Assembly: GCA_032358165.1 (NCBI GenBank)
Contig: JAALGY010000008.1
Coordinates: 930,001-994,000, forward strand
Source of the DNA: Diplosphaera chodatii
Lineage: Eukaryota > Chlorophyta > Trebouxiophyceae > Prasiolales > Stichococcaceae
Length of the DNA stretch: 64,000 nt
Reading direction: 5' to 3'
Part shown: piece by piece, positions 54,704-64,000 of the stretch
How the letters are laid out: every line of letters starts with the position of its first letter
Numbering within the stretch: the stretch's first letter is position 1
The notes under the pieces: model-generated
The model's database searches: none
Told to the model about the DNA's origin: nothing
The model's input: the letters and a program-made list of their open reading frames with translations, nothing else
Program-made: the position numbers and the translations under genes

Positions 54704-55499
54704 CTCGATTCTGGAACCGGCTGGTCGCAATGCCGGACACCCGCCTCACCAAGCAGGCATTCCTGGAGAACTGTGCTCTGGCCACACGGCCGGGGCGCAG
54801 CACCAGCAGCTCAGCATGCTGGGCTGCCCAGGTGTGTTCGTTCCTGCACTTCATGTCACCCATCGTTGACGGCGTGCCGCAGCGCATTGACACATCTGTT
54901 GTCACTGCACACCTGCAGCGCCGCACCTTCGATGCTGTGAATGGCAGCAACTTGCGCAAAGTGCGTGAGTGGCTGGGAGTCAGGGGCCCTGTGAACAGTG
55001 ACAACTACCAGTTGGCCGGCTACTTGCAGGCAGTTGCCTCCAAGACCGGTCGTCGGCGGTTAGCACAGTTTCGCATGGGCAGTCACATGCTGGGGGTGGA
55101 GACAGGGAGGTGGCAGCGGCTGCCGCGGGCAGAGCGGCTGTGTCAGCGGTGTAGCTGCGGCGTGGTGGATGATGAGGCGCATATGGTCTGGGGGTGTCCA
55201 GCCTAGTAGATCAGAGGGTGCAGCATTCGGAGCTGTTTGAGGACAGCAACATCACATCAGTGGCGGACTTCATGCAGCAGGATGCCGGGCAACTGGCAGC
55301 CTTTTTGCGGGGTTGTCATGATCAATGTGCAGAGTTGGAGGGGTGTGCATCCAATCGGGATTGAGTGGAACCATTCTGTCAGCGGGGAGTGAACGGTTTC
55401 GTACACGACTCGTTGTGCATGTTGCTCTGGGTTTTTCCGCCAGAGCCTGTGGCTAGGCCAAAATGGCCCACCACCAGTATGTAATCAATGTCAATGTCA
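54704..55499 (+). mobile_element. LINE family L copy in unit B
   Basis: Duplicate of 49622-50417, with the same early stop. Confidence 0.8.
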
Positions 55500-55542
55500 T
55501 GAATCAGCTGCAGGCTGTACATGGCGATGCGCTGACCAAGTG

Positions 55543-55878
55543 GAATGGAAAGCGGTAAGGGAAGTTGCAAATAGCGATGGAAAAGAGAACCTTTGACCGG
55601 AAGGCTGTTTGTGTATTGCGTTTTTCAACGACTTATATACACAAACAATGGAGGGCAGATTGCCGAGGCAACCACTTGCATAGGGTGGGGTGGGTTGGTC
55701 CCGCACGGAACTAGGCCCGAAACTTCCGCCACCGTCAGGGATCGAACCGAGTCCCTCACGATGTCCAATGAATGGAAAGCGGTAAGGGAAGTTGCAAATA
55801 GCGATGGAAAAGAGAACCTTTGACCGGAAGGCTGTTTGTGTATTGCGTTTTTCAACGACTTATATACACAAACAATGG
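55543..55878 (-). mobile_element. S elements in unit B segment P
   Basis: Full copy 55543-55766 and truncated copy 55767-55878; duplicates of 50461-50796. Confidence 0.8.
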
Positions 55879-57452
55879 TGCGTCGAGGCCGAGGAGGTGT
55901 TCCTGGTGGTGGGCGGCGACGTGGGCGTGGGCGTCGAGGTGGTACGTGTGCCGGATGACGGCGAGTGTGATGGGGACGGGCTGCCGTGCGAAGACAGCTC
56001 TGAGTGCCCGCACATGTTGGACGAAGGCGGGTGGGCGGGGAAAGGCATGGGCGTCAGGGCGGGCTGCAAGTGGCATGTGGACGGCGTCGAGGATGAGAGG
56101 CATGTACAGCCAGGAGTTGGTGGGGCGACGGGAGGCTGGCAGTGTGGCGTGGTCGTGGACGATGTTATCTGGCACAAGGGAGGGGAGGCGGCGGCGTTGT
56201 GATGCGGGGCGGGTGGCAGGGGGGCGGGCAGCAGGCCGTCGGTGGCCAGTGAGTTGTGTGAGCGGCGGAGTGGGGCGAGGTGCGAGGGTCGGTGAAGGGG
56301 CGTCTTGGCGAGGTGGCGGCGGCAGTGGGGTGGTCGCCAAGGGTGCTGCGGCCTGTTTGTTTGTTTGTTTGTTTGTTTGTTTGTTTGTTTGTTTGTTTGT
56401 TACAAAGGGCGTCCAGACCAGAACCAAGCTCAATAGCAAGGCTCTGCGGCACAATGCGGCTTCTCACATGTCAACATGAGAGCGGCGAATGAATATCACG
56501 TCAAACATCAGGTATTCGAAACATGTAGATGGAGGACACGGAAACCACAAGGGAATGCAGGGCCCATGAGACCAGCGCAAGGCAATAGTCCCGATGAGGA
56601 AGTCTAAGCTGCATGGCTGCAAATGTGCTGCGAAGGCTAAGAACGCTGGGCGTCGGTGATGATGGCATGCTCGGCGGCCTCAACGCGGGCGTAGCCTGGA
56701 GCGAACCAGCGGGGGATGGCTGTGGGCTGTGTGGTGGCCAGGGTGATGCGGCCTTGCTGCAGCAGCTCCGACTCCAGGAGGTGTGCCGTGCCAAGGGAGA
56801 CCTCGTACTCCATGAGGTTGCGGTCTTCCTCGCCGTAGCCGTAGATGTCGGGGACGATGGTGAGGTCGGCGAGCTCGGCAAGGAAGTAGGGGCGGTCCAT
56901 CATCTTGCGGACGCGCCGCGTGTGCGTGGCCTTGCTGCCGCCGCCGCCAGGTCCCCGCACTTGTACGACCATTAGGTAGCCTTCCTCATCGGGACTATTG
57001 CCTTTCGCTGGTCTCATGGGCCCTGCATTCCCTTGTGGTTTCAGTGTCCTCCATTGACATATTTCGAACAGAGCGTTTGGATGACCTAGCCAGCCGCCCT
57101 CACGTTCCCACGTGAGACGCCGCATTGTGCCGCAGAGCCTTGTTCATTGAGCTTGACATTGACATTGACATTGATTACATACTGGTGGTGGGCCATTTTG
57201 GCCTAGCCACAGGCTCTGGCGGAAAAACCCAGAGCAACATGCACAACGAGTCGTGTACGAAACCGTTCACTCCCCGCTGACAGAATGGTTCCACTCAATC
57301 CCGGTTGGATGCACACCCCTCCAACTCTGCACATTGATCATGACAACCCCGCAAAAAGGCTGCCAGTTGCCCGGCATCCTGCTGCATGAAGTCCGCCACT
57401 GATGTGATGTTGCTGTCCTCAAACAGCTCCGAATGCTGCACCCTCTGATCTA

Positions 57453-59095
57453 CTAGGCTGGACACCCCCAGACCATATGCGCCTCATCATCCACCACGCC
57501 GCAGCTACACCGCTGACACAGCCGCTCTGCCCGCGGCAGCCGCTGCCACCTCCCTGTCTCCACCCCCAGCATGTGACTGCCCATGCGAAACTGTGCTAAC
57601 CGCCGACGACCGGTCTTGGAGGCAACTGCCTGCAAGTAGCCGGCCAACTGGTAGTTGTCACTGTTCACAGGGCCCCTGACTCCCAGCCACTCACGCACTT
57701 TGCGCAAGTTGCTGCCATTCACAGCATCGAAGGTGCGGCGCTGCAGGTGTGCAGTGACAACAGATGTGTCAATGCGCTGCGGCACGCCGTCAACGATGGG
57801 TGACATGAAGTGCAGGAACGAACACACCTGGGCAGCCCAGCATGCTGAGCTGCTGGTGCTGCGCCCCGGCCGGCTGGCCAGAGCACAGTTCTCCAGGAAT
57901 GCCTGCTTGGTGAGGCGGGTGTCCGGCATTGCGACCAGCCGGTTCCAGAACCGGCAGATGGCCAGCGTTGCCGTGTGCGCCACTGGGAACCGCCCAAGCT
58001 CCCCCAACACCGCCACGTTGGGAGTGCCTGTGCGCACGCCAAGAACAGACCGAAGGAACTTCCGATGAACAAGCTCACAAGTATCCATGCCAGTACCACA
58101 TAACGCCCCAGGTCCCCATGTTTCAACACCGTATAGCATAACAGGACGCACTAGTGCATCAAACAAATGCAGCTGCAGTGCTGGGTCATGCAGGCTCAGG
58201 TCATGGCAACGATGCTGCAATGCAAGTGCGGCGCGCTGGGCGGAGGCCGCTCTGCCGATGCTAGCGGCAGCAAAAGAACTACGAGTAGAGACATCAACCC
58301 CCAGATAGGTAAACGAGTCCAGCACTTCGATGGGAGCATGCATGTAGGTGAGAACCGGTGGTGCAGCAGCCTGGGCTGCATACACCACGACCTTTGTCTT
58401 CTTCACGTTGACGGTGAGGCGCCAGCGCTTGCAGTACGACTCCAGCAGGTCGAGCTGCGCCTGCAGGCCGCGTACGGACGTGGACACCAGGTCCAGGTCA
58501 TCTGCATAGAAGAGGGCAGGTGCCTGCACACCACACAGGGTGGGCAGGTCCAGGTCCCCGCCGGCGGCCTCCAGCTCCGCTTGAAAATCGTCAATGTAGA
58601 TCCCGAAAAGGGTTGGAGATAGTGGACACCCCTGCTTGACACCCAAAGTGCTCTGGAATGTATCGGACATTCCCCCCTCAAACTGCAATGCCATTGGCAC
58701 ATCCGCATACAGTGCCTGGACCCCCCTCAGAAACTCCCCATGCACCCCAATCCGCTGCAGCTTCTCCCAAAGCAAATCACGAGGTACAGTATCGTATGCC
58801 TTCTTGAAATCGACAAAGCAAGAGTACAGAGGCTGCTTATCTGCCTTGGCCTTCTCGATGAGGGTGCGAACGACGAAGGTTTGATCGGTGGTGCGGTGGT
58901 CCTTGCGGAAGCCCGCCTGTCCGCGTGCGCGCAGCTGGTGCTGCTCGGTCCACCTCATAAGCTTTTCGTTAAGCATGCAAGCATATAGTTTTGCCAACAG
59001 AGACCCAACAGCAATGCCACGGTAATTACCCGGATCAGATGTGTCGCCCCCCTTATGAATTGGCGTGATGCCGCACAATGCCCAGCTCCTTAACC
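57453..59095 (-). pseudogene. Reverse transcriptase of LINE family L (interrupted)
   Basis: RT blocks in order: HKGGDTSDPGNYRGI, GQAGFRKDHRTTDQTF, CFVDFKKAYDTVPRDLLW, GVKQGCPLSPTLFGIYIDDF, the catalytic FYADDLDLVS, then WRLTVNVKKTKVV and FTYLGVDVSTRSS. The C-terminus has CQRCSCGVVDDEAHMVWGC, a zf-RVT-like knuckle. The RT core is open, with the YADD box intact. It is not a functional gene: the 5' side is cut by S elements at 59095 and a one-base deletion stops the frame at 57453, about 58 residues before the end found in other copies. Confidence 0.88.
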
Positions 59096-59098
59096 CAA

Positions 59099-59138
59099 AC
59101 ATCCTTCCGGTCAAAGGTTCTCTTTTCCTCCATTCATT
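59099..59138 (+). mobile_element. S element 3' fragment
   Basis: A short S 3' end at the left edge of the array in the LINE coding region. Confidence 0.65.
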
Positions 59139-59409
59139 GGACATCGTGAGGGACTCGGTTCGATCCCTGACGGTGGCGGAAGTTTCGGGTCTAGTTCCGT
59201 GCGGGACCAACCCACCCCACCCTATGCAAGTGGTTGCCTCGGCAATCTGCCCTCCATTGTTTGTGTATATAAGTCGTTGAAAAACGCAATACACAAACAG
59301 CCTTCCGGTCAAAGGTTCTCTTTTCCATCGCTATTTGCAACTTCCCTTACCGCTTTCCATCCATCCATCCATCGCTATTTGCAACTTCCCTTACCGCTTT
59401 CCATTCATT
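59139..59409 (+). mobile_element. S element, full copy plus short 3' fragment
   Basis: Full 224-bp copy 59139-59362 followed by a (CCAT)n stretch and a ~40-base S 3' end. The expanded CCAT run at the 3' end resembles the simple-repeat tail of a SINE. Confidence 0.8.
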
Positions 59410-59633
59410 GGACATCGTGAGGGACTCGGTTCGATCCCTGACGGTGGCGGAAGTTTCGGGTCTAGTTCCGTGCGGGACCAACCCACCCCACCCTATGCAA
59501 GTGGTTGCCTCGGCAATCTGCCCTCCATTGTTTGTGTATATAAGTCGTTGAAAAACGCAATACACAAACATCCTTCCGGTCAAAGGTTCTCTTTTCCATC
59601 GCTATTTGCAACTTCCCTTACCGCTTTCCATTC
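59410..59633 (+). mobile_element. S element, full length 224 bp
   Basis: The second full copy of the array; it ends CCATTC at the LINE sequence CTTGGCAACG. The LINE reading continues on both sides of the array (ALP ... SWALCGITP), with TCCTT at both edges as a likely target-site duplication. Confidence 0.82.
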
Positions 59634-60603
59634 CTTGGCAACGCTGCAACTCGTTGACACGAGTTAAAAATACATGCAAGACAGGGTGCAAGCTGCGCCG
59701 CTGCAACAGATAAAGCATCCAATTTGAGCAACCCCACCGTCGCTTTGCCTCCGCGCAGGGCTCCTATAGCCTCTTGCACGGCGCCGGCTGTGAAGGGCGA
59801 GTTGAGCTCGCTCCCGTCGGCAAAAGGTGGCGCAGCACCACTACCCGAGGTACCTGCAGTGCTTGATGGAACTGTGGGGGCATCCAGTAGTTTACGGAAG
59901 GACTCGAGCATCACATCATCTGCTATGGGACAGGACCGCTTCTTAGCAGGTTTGAACTTTTGCCAGAACTTTTTGGAGTTGGTAGAGCGAGCCATTTCAG
60001 TGAGAGAAAGAGCCTGACTGCGGGTCCACTGGCGCTGTGTGCGGCGTAGCAGGTGCTGGTACTGCTGGCGCAGTGCGCGAGCAGCAGCTGACTGCGGGTC
60101 GCGACGCGCGGCTTGCCGCGCTGCGCGGCGCCCGCGGGCCAGTTCAGCGTCCCACCAGCGGGGCACAGCGTTGCGGTCACGCCCCCGCCCCTTGGCGGCC
60201 GGCGCTGTTGCAGCCACCTCAGCCTGCGTGGTCTCGATAAACTGGTCGAACTGCAAGCCCACAGCATGCATGTCATCAGGTACCTGGGCGGCGTCAGCTG
60301 CCGCTGCGATGTCGACCAGTTGGGCTGCTGCATCAGGCTGCTGCAGGCGCTGCTGCCACACTCCCAGCTGCGCTGCGCTGAGGCGCAGGGGCTGCTGGGT
60401 TGTGGGCTGCTGCGGTTGCTGCTGCTGATGGCGGCGGCGCTGGCGACGTGGGAGCGGCTGCTGGGCGGCGGTGGTCCTCTTGATGAGCAAGTGCAAGGCT
60501 GCATGGTCCGACTCGGGAGCAGGGAGTACTGTTAGGGATTGAATCAGCGGGAATGCATCAGCACTTGCAAGCACATAGTCGATCAGGCTGCTGCCCACCT
60601 GAC

Positions 60604-60640
60604 TGGACGCCCTTTGTAACAAACAAACAAACAAACATCT
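60604..60640 (+). mobile_element. Family T 3' end and (CAAA)n tail, plus strand
   Basis: GGACGCCCTTTGTAAC followed by four CAAA units: a tiny 5'-truncated T insertion between the LINE and segment P, opposite in orientation to the other T tails. Confidence 0.7.
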
Positions 60641-60649
60641 TGCGGGCGG

Positions 60650-61545
60650 GCACGTCACCGTCACCTCCGCTGGCCGAGGGCGCTGTGCCAGCGGCCGCGC
60701 GGCGTGTGGGAGGTGACCACATGACGAGATGGCAGGGTCTCCGGGGGGGCTGGGCGTCGAGGAGGGAGTCAGCGTCGGCGTGCGTAGCGAGGCTGTGGTC
60801 GAGGCGCACTTGGTAAAGTGGACCACCGCCTTGGCGGCGCACAAAGCGGTGGTGAGAGTCAACCTCCCACTGCTCCGAGACATCGACAGATGGAGGAGGC
60901 CGTGTGCCTGGGGCATCAGGCGGGTGCGGGGGCGGCGGGCGGTATTGCGGGGCCCAGACACCGGCCGCACGCAGGCACACTTCCCACGCTGGGGGTCGTG
61001 GTGGCTGTGGTGCACGGTGTGGGACAAGGGCCAAGGCAGAGGTGGAGGGCGCGACGTCTGGCTGTCGAGGTGGGGGTGGTGGCAGAGGTGGGGGTGGTGG
61101 GAGCACATGGCCCTGTGAGGAGCCCGCGCGGGGCGGACTGCGGGCGCGACGTCGGCTGCGGGTGACAGCGGCGGTGGTGACGGCGGTGTCGGCTGTGCTG
61201 GAGGAGGCCGTGGTGCTCGGCGGCGGAGGGTTGGCCATGACTGCCGCCTGGGACGCCAGTGCGTCTCGAATCAGCTGCAGGCTGTACATGGCGATGCGCT
61301 GACCAAGTGGTGCGTCGAGGCCGAGGAGGTGTTCCTGGTGGTGGGCGGCGATGTGGGCGTGGGCGTCGAGGTGGTACGTGTGCCGGATGACGGCGAGTGT
61401 GATGGGGACGGGCTGCCGTGCGAAGACAGCTCTGAGTGCCCGCACATGTTGGACGAAGGCGGGTGGGCGGGGAAAGGCATGGGCGTCAGGGCGGGCTGCA
61501 AGTGGCATGTGGACGGCGTCGAGGATGAGAGGCATGTACAGCCAG
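60650..61545 (-). mobile_element. Segment P, third copy
   Basis: About 11.6 kb from the unit A copy and same orientation. It lacks the LINE and S insertions seen in units A and B, so it shows the empty sites (about 61268 and 61312). A plus-strand LINE starts where it ends. Confidence 0.65.
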
Positions 61546-61548
61546 GAG

Positions 61549-62200
61549 CACTTCATGCACTTCATGTCACCCATCGTTGACGGCGTGCCGCAGCGCATTG
61601 ACACATCTGTTGTCACTGCACACCTGCAGCGCCGCACCTTCGATGCTGTGAATGGCAGCGACTTGCGCAAAGTGCGTGAGTGGCTGGGAGTCAGGGGCCC
61701 TGTGAACGGTGACAACTACCAGTTGGCCGGCTACTTGCAGGCAGTCGCCTCCAAGACCGGTCGTCGGCGGTTAGCACAGGTTCGCATGGGCAGTCACATG
61801 CTGGGGGTGGAGACAGGGAGGTGGCAGCCGCTGCCGCGGGCAGAGCGGCTGTGTCAGCGGTGTAGCTGCGGCGTGGTGGATGATGAGGCGCATATGGTCT
61901 GGGGGTGTCCAACCCTAGTAGGTCAGAGGGTGCAGCATTCGGAGCTGTTTGAAGACAGCAACATCACATCAGTGGCAGACTTTATGCAGCAGGATGCCGG
62001 GCAACTGGCAGCCTTTCTGCGGGGTTGTCATGATCAATGTGCAGAGTTGGAGGGGTGTGCATCCAACCGGGATTGAGTGGAACCATTCTGTCAGCGGGGA
62101 GTGAACGGTTTCGTACACGACTCGTTGTGCATGTTGCTCTGGGTTTTTCCGCCAGAGCCTGTGGCTAGGCCAAAATGGCCCACCACCAGTATTTGACATT
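61549..62200 (+). mobile_element. LINE family L, 5'-truncated
   Basis: Runs from HFMSPIVDGVPQRIDTS to the complete C-terminus (MQQDAGQLAAFL, CASNRD) and 3' UTR. It lacks the one-base deletion of the long copy, so the C-terminal frame is open. Confidence 0.82.
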
Positions 62201-62262
62201 GACATTGATTACATACTGGTGGTGGTATGTAATCAATGTCATGTCAATGTCAATGTCATGGC
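62190..62262. repeat. Tail-to-tail LINE ends (inverted repeat)
   Basis: A plus-strand L end is followed by a minus-strand tail fragment (TTGACATTGACATTGATTAC) and then another plus-strand tail (GTAATCAATGTCATGTCAA), forming a near-palindrome. Confidence 0.7.
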
Positions 62263-62590
62263 AAGGACTTGGTCTTGGTGGGGTTGAGCTGGGCGCCTGA
62301 GGCCGCAGCGAAGGCGGCAACAGGTCCTTCGATGACCTTGTCGCAGTCCGCGGCGGAGGCGGCGTGGATGGTGGTGTCGTCGGCGTGCATGTGGCAAGGG
62401 GGAGCAGCTCCGCCGAAGGGGAGGGTTATGGCTTGCATGGCGCCAGCGGCGACCATGCGTCGAGTGAGAGCGGCGAGAGTCTGGAGCTGCAGGATGTAGA
62501 GCAGTGATGAGGGGGGGCTGCCTTGGAGTGCGCCGCTGTTGATGGGGATGGGGTCGGTGGGGGCGCCGTTGACGCGGATGCGCCCAAGGG
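62256..62590 (-). pseudogene. Second LINE family: reverse transcriptase fragment
   Basis: The minus strand reads RIRVNGAPTDPIPINSGALQ, GSPPSSLLYILQLQTLAAL and CHMHADDTTIHAASAAD, then VAAFAAASGAQLNPTKTKS. GALQGSPPSSLLY and HADDT are RT blocks 4 and 5 of a non-LTR element, clearly different from family L. The 5' side is cut by a family T tail; the 3' side ends at the L tails. Confidence 0.75.
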
Positions 62591-62950
62591 TGTCTTTTTT
62601 TTGTTTGTTTGTTTGTTTTTTACAAAGGGCGTCCAGACCAGAACCAAGCTCAATGAACAAGGCTCTGCGGCACAATGCGGCGTCTCACGTGGGAACGTGA
62701 GGGCGGCTGGGTAGGTCATCCAAATGCTCTGTTCGAAATATGTCAATGGAGGACACTGAAACCACAAGGGAATGCAGGGCCCATGAGACCAGCGAAAGGC
62801 AATAGTCCCGATGAGGAAGGCTACCTAATGGTCGTACAAGTGCGGGGACCTGGCGGCGGCGGCAGCAAGGCCACGCACACGCGGCTAAGTCGCATCGCTG
62901 CAAGTGTCTAATCCTGAAGAGTCGTAACGAGTGTCTGTCCACGTGCCACG
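62591..62950 (-). mobile_element. Family T element, most complete 3' region
   Basis: (TTTG)n at 62600-62620, then T sequence to about 62950 (HVDRHSLRLFRIRHL; WALHSLVVSVSSIDIF in minus-strand frames). The same block is at 46760-47090, and in inverted form at 51840-52085. Confidence 0.6.
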
Positions 62951-63239
62951 GCACCCGCGGGTAAACCCAGAAAACCCCGCGCAGACATGCAGGGACCGGT
63001 TGCGTACAAGTACGCCGAGCTCTGGGCTCGCTGGGACCAGATACGCCGCGAGGCGCCCTGCATGCTGGTGAAAGCAACCAGGCCCAAGATGACTAAGGGC
63101 TGGCGCTGGCAAAAAACAGAGGGCCGGCGGCTGACGCCGCAAGCTGTCCGCAATGCACAACACCGGGCTCCAGGGTCTTCTGAGGTAGATGCCTCCAGCC
63201 ACGCGGGATCCGCGGGTGACCGCTGCTAGGTGTTGTCAT
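62951..63239. other. Unassigned sequence
   Basis: Follows T sequence. The plus strand has an open frame (MQGPVAYKYAELWARWDQIR) ending at 63227; no family and no support for a gene. Possibly another element fragment. Confidence 0.35.
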
Positions 63240-63400
63240 GCTACTAGGGTCTTGGTCTTGGTCTTGTTCTTGGTCTTGTTCTTGGTCGTGAAGGTAGGCG
63301 ATGATTGGAGTCCGGGCTGGGAGGAGTAGCGGAGGTGGGAGTCCAGGACGGGACTGTAAGTGAAGGTGAAGGCTGGTGCTGGCTGGCAAGGTGTGAAGGT
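63240..63400. repeat. CTTGGT / GGTGAAGG low-complexity repeat
   Basis: Inverted counterpart of the 47090-47360 repeat: CTTGGTCTTGTT units then GTGAAGGTGAAGG-type sequence. Confidence 0.65.
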
Positions 63401-63401
63401 T

Positions 63402-63755
63402 TGACATTGACATTGATTACATACTGGTGGTGGGCCATTTTGGCCTAGCCACAGGCTCTGGCGGAAAAACCCAGAGCAACATGCACAACGAGTCGTGTAC
63501 GAAACCGTTCACTCCCCGCTGACAGAATGGTTCCACTCAATCCCGGTTGGAATGGAAAGCGGTAAGGGAAGTTGCAAATAGCGATGGAAAAGAGAACCTT
63601 TGACCGGAAGGCTGTTTGTGTATTGCGTTTTTCAACGACTTATATAGGTTGGATGCACACCCCTCCAACTCTGCACATTGATTGTGACAACCCCGCAAAA
63701 AGGCTGCCAGTTGCCCGGCATCCTGCTGCATAAAGCCTGCCACTGATGTGATGTT
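63402..63755 (-). mobile_element. LINE family L 3' end with S insertion
   Basis: A 5'-truncated L copy. An S fragment (63549-63647, minus) is inserted at its ORF end; GGTTGG flanks the insertion on both sides. Confidence 0.8.
63549..63647 (-). mobile_element. S element, 5'-truncated (about 99 bp)
   Basis: Keeps the constant 3' end and breaks off in the TATATA region. Target-site duplication GGTTGG. Confidence 0.8.
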
Positions 63756-64000
63756 GACATTGACATTGATTACATACTGGTGGTGGGCCATTTTGGCCTA
63801 GCCACAGGCTCTGGCGGAAAAACCCAGAGCAACATGCACATCGAGTCGTGTACGAAACCGTTCACTCCCCGCTGACAGAATGGTTCCAATCAATCCCGGT
63901 TGGATGCACACCCCTCCAACTGGAAAGCGGTAAGGGAAGTTGCAAATAGCGATGGAAAAGAGAACCTTTGACCGGAAGGCTGTTTTCCAACTCTGCACAT
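63756..64000 (-). mobile_element. LINE family L 3' end, continues past the window
   Basis: A new tail (GACATTGACATTGATTAC) begins directly after the truncated previous copy, same orientation. It contains an S fragment at 63921-63985. Confidence 0.78.
63921..63985 (-). mobile_element. S element, 5'-truncated (about 64 bp)
   Basis: Same 3' end as the other S copies. The LINE target is CCTCCAACTCTGCAC; TCCAACT appears on both sides (7-base target-site duplication). Confidence 0.82.

Larger units (their letters stand above)
52105..57166. repeat. Tandem duplication unit B (about 5.1 kb)
   Basis: The second copy of unit A. It carries two extra S insertions (about 294 bases near 52866-53158 and 66 bases near 54515-54581) and a (TTTG)n tract about 20 bases shorter. 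Single-base differences exist (for example near 53826), so it is not a perfect copy. Confidence 0.85.
57171..60603 (-). mobile_element. LINE family L, longest copy
   Basis: On the minus strand: the C-terminal end of an endonuclease (SSLIDYVLASADAF, ESDHAALHLL), a basic linker (WWDAELARGRRAARQAARR), RT, zinc knuckle, 3' UTR and the TGACAT tail at 57171. It is truncated at the 5' end within the endonuclease near 60603, where a family T tail abuts. An S array (59099-59633) interrupts the coding region. This is the reference for all other L fragments here. Confidence 0.9.

Noticed and set aside
57453..59312. Treating the 619-residue RT frame with its Met at 59312 as an intact protein
   Set aside because: Its first ~70 residues are S-element sequence and its end is a frameshift stop; it is an interrupted LINE ORF.
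59139..59633. S element array considered as a CRISPR-like or satellite array
   Set aside because: Units are 224 bp, dispersed in both orientations and with target-site duplications; there are no unique spacers.

Overview
This is a nuclear window from a eukaryotic green alga, probably a chlorophyte and possibly a trebouxiophyte (lineage inferred from gene content only). Genes are split by many short GT-AG introns, and start and end gene by gene on both strands. Several proteins have plant-type features: a plastid ALB3 insertase, single-function plant-type tryptophan enzymes with N-terminal targeting extensions, a plant-like mitochondrial mS23, and a plant-type BAG6-like ubiquitin-domain protein. 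There are no operons and no bacterial ribosome binding sites. I found no tRNA, rRNA or CRISPR.

Region 1 (about 0.5-45 kb) is a dense single-copy gene region. In order it holds: a possible small membrane protein (-), a coiled-coil protein (-), a U1/matrin-type zinc-finger protein (-), a PH-domain-like protein (+), phosphoribosylanthranilate isomerase (+), a SET-domain methyltransferase (-), COX5b (+), a YjbQ-family protein (-), an unidentified gene (+), a secreted trypsin/V8-type protease (-), TRAPPC2L (-), cardiolipin synthase (+), a small repeat protein (-), a TlyA-type rRNA methyltransferase (+), mitochondrial ribosomal protein mS23 (-), a large BAG6-like protein (-), indole-3-glycerol-phosphate synthase (+), a TLC-domain membrane protein (+), a thioredoxin-like membrane protein lacking the active cysteines (-), an unidentified membrane protein (-), and ALB3 (+). 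Exons were traced by matching protein families to splice sites. Many neighbours are divergent pairs sharing short intergenic regions. Two consecutive tryptophan-pathway enzymes, PAI and IGPS, lie 24 kb apart. Mitochondrial functions are frequent: COX5b, cardiolipin synthase and mS23.

Region 2 (about 45-64 kb) is almost entirely nested mobile elements. The main element is a non-LTR retrotransposon (LINE, here 'family L') whose 3' end carries a tail of TGACAT/ATGTCA units. One long copy (57.17-60.60 kb, minus strand) keeps most of a reverse transcriptase; many 5'-truncated copies lie in both orientations. Inside it sits a 224-bp short element (here 'S') with a pol III B-box-like motif, a constant 3' end, frequent 5' truncation and target-site duplications, all properties of a SINE. 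A third family ('T') ends in (CAAA)n. A proline-rich coding segment ('P') and a second LINE reverse transcriptase fragment are also present. About 4.7 kb is duplicated in tandem (47.38-52.10 and 52.11-57.17 kb), and the second copy carries extra S insertions. The cluster resembles the Zepp-type LINE clusters known from green-algal centromeres and chromosome ends, but position on the chromosome cannot be judged from this window.
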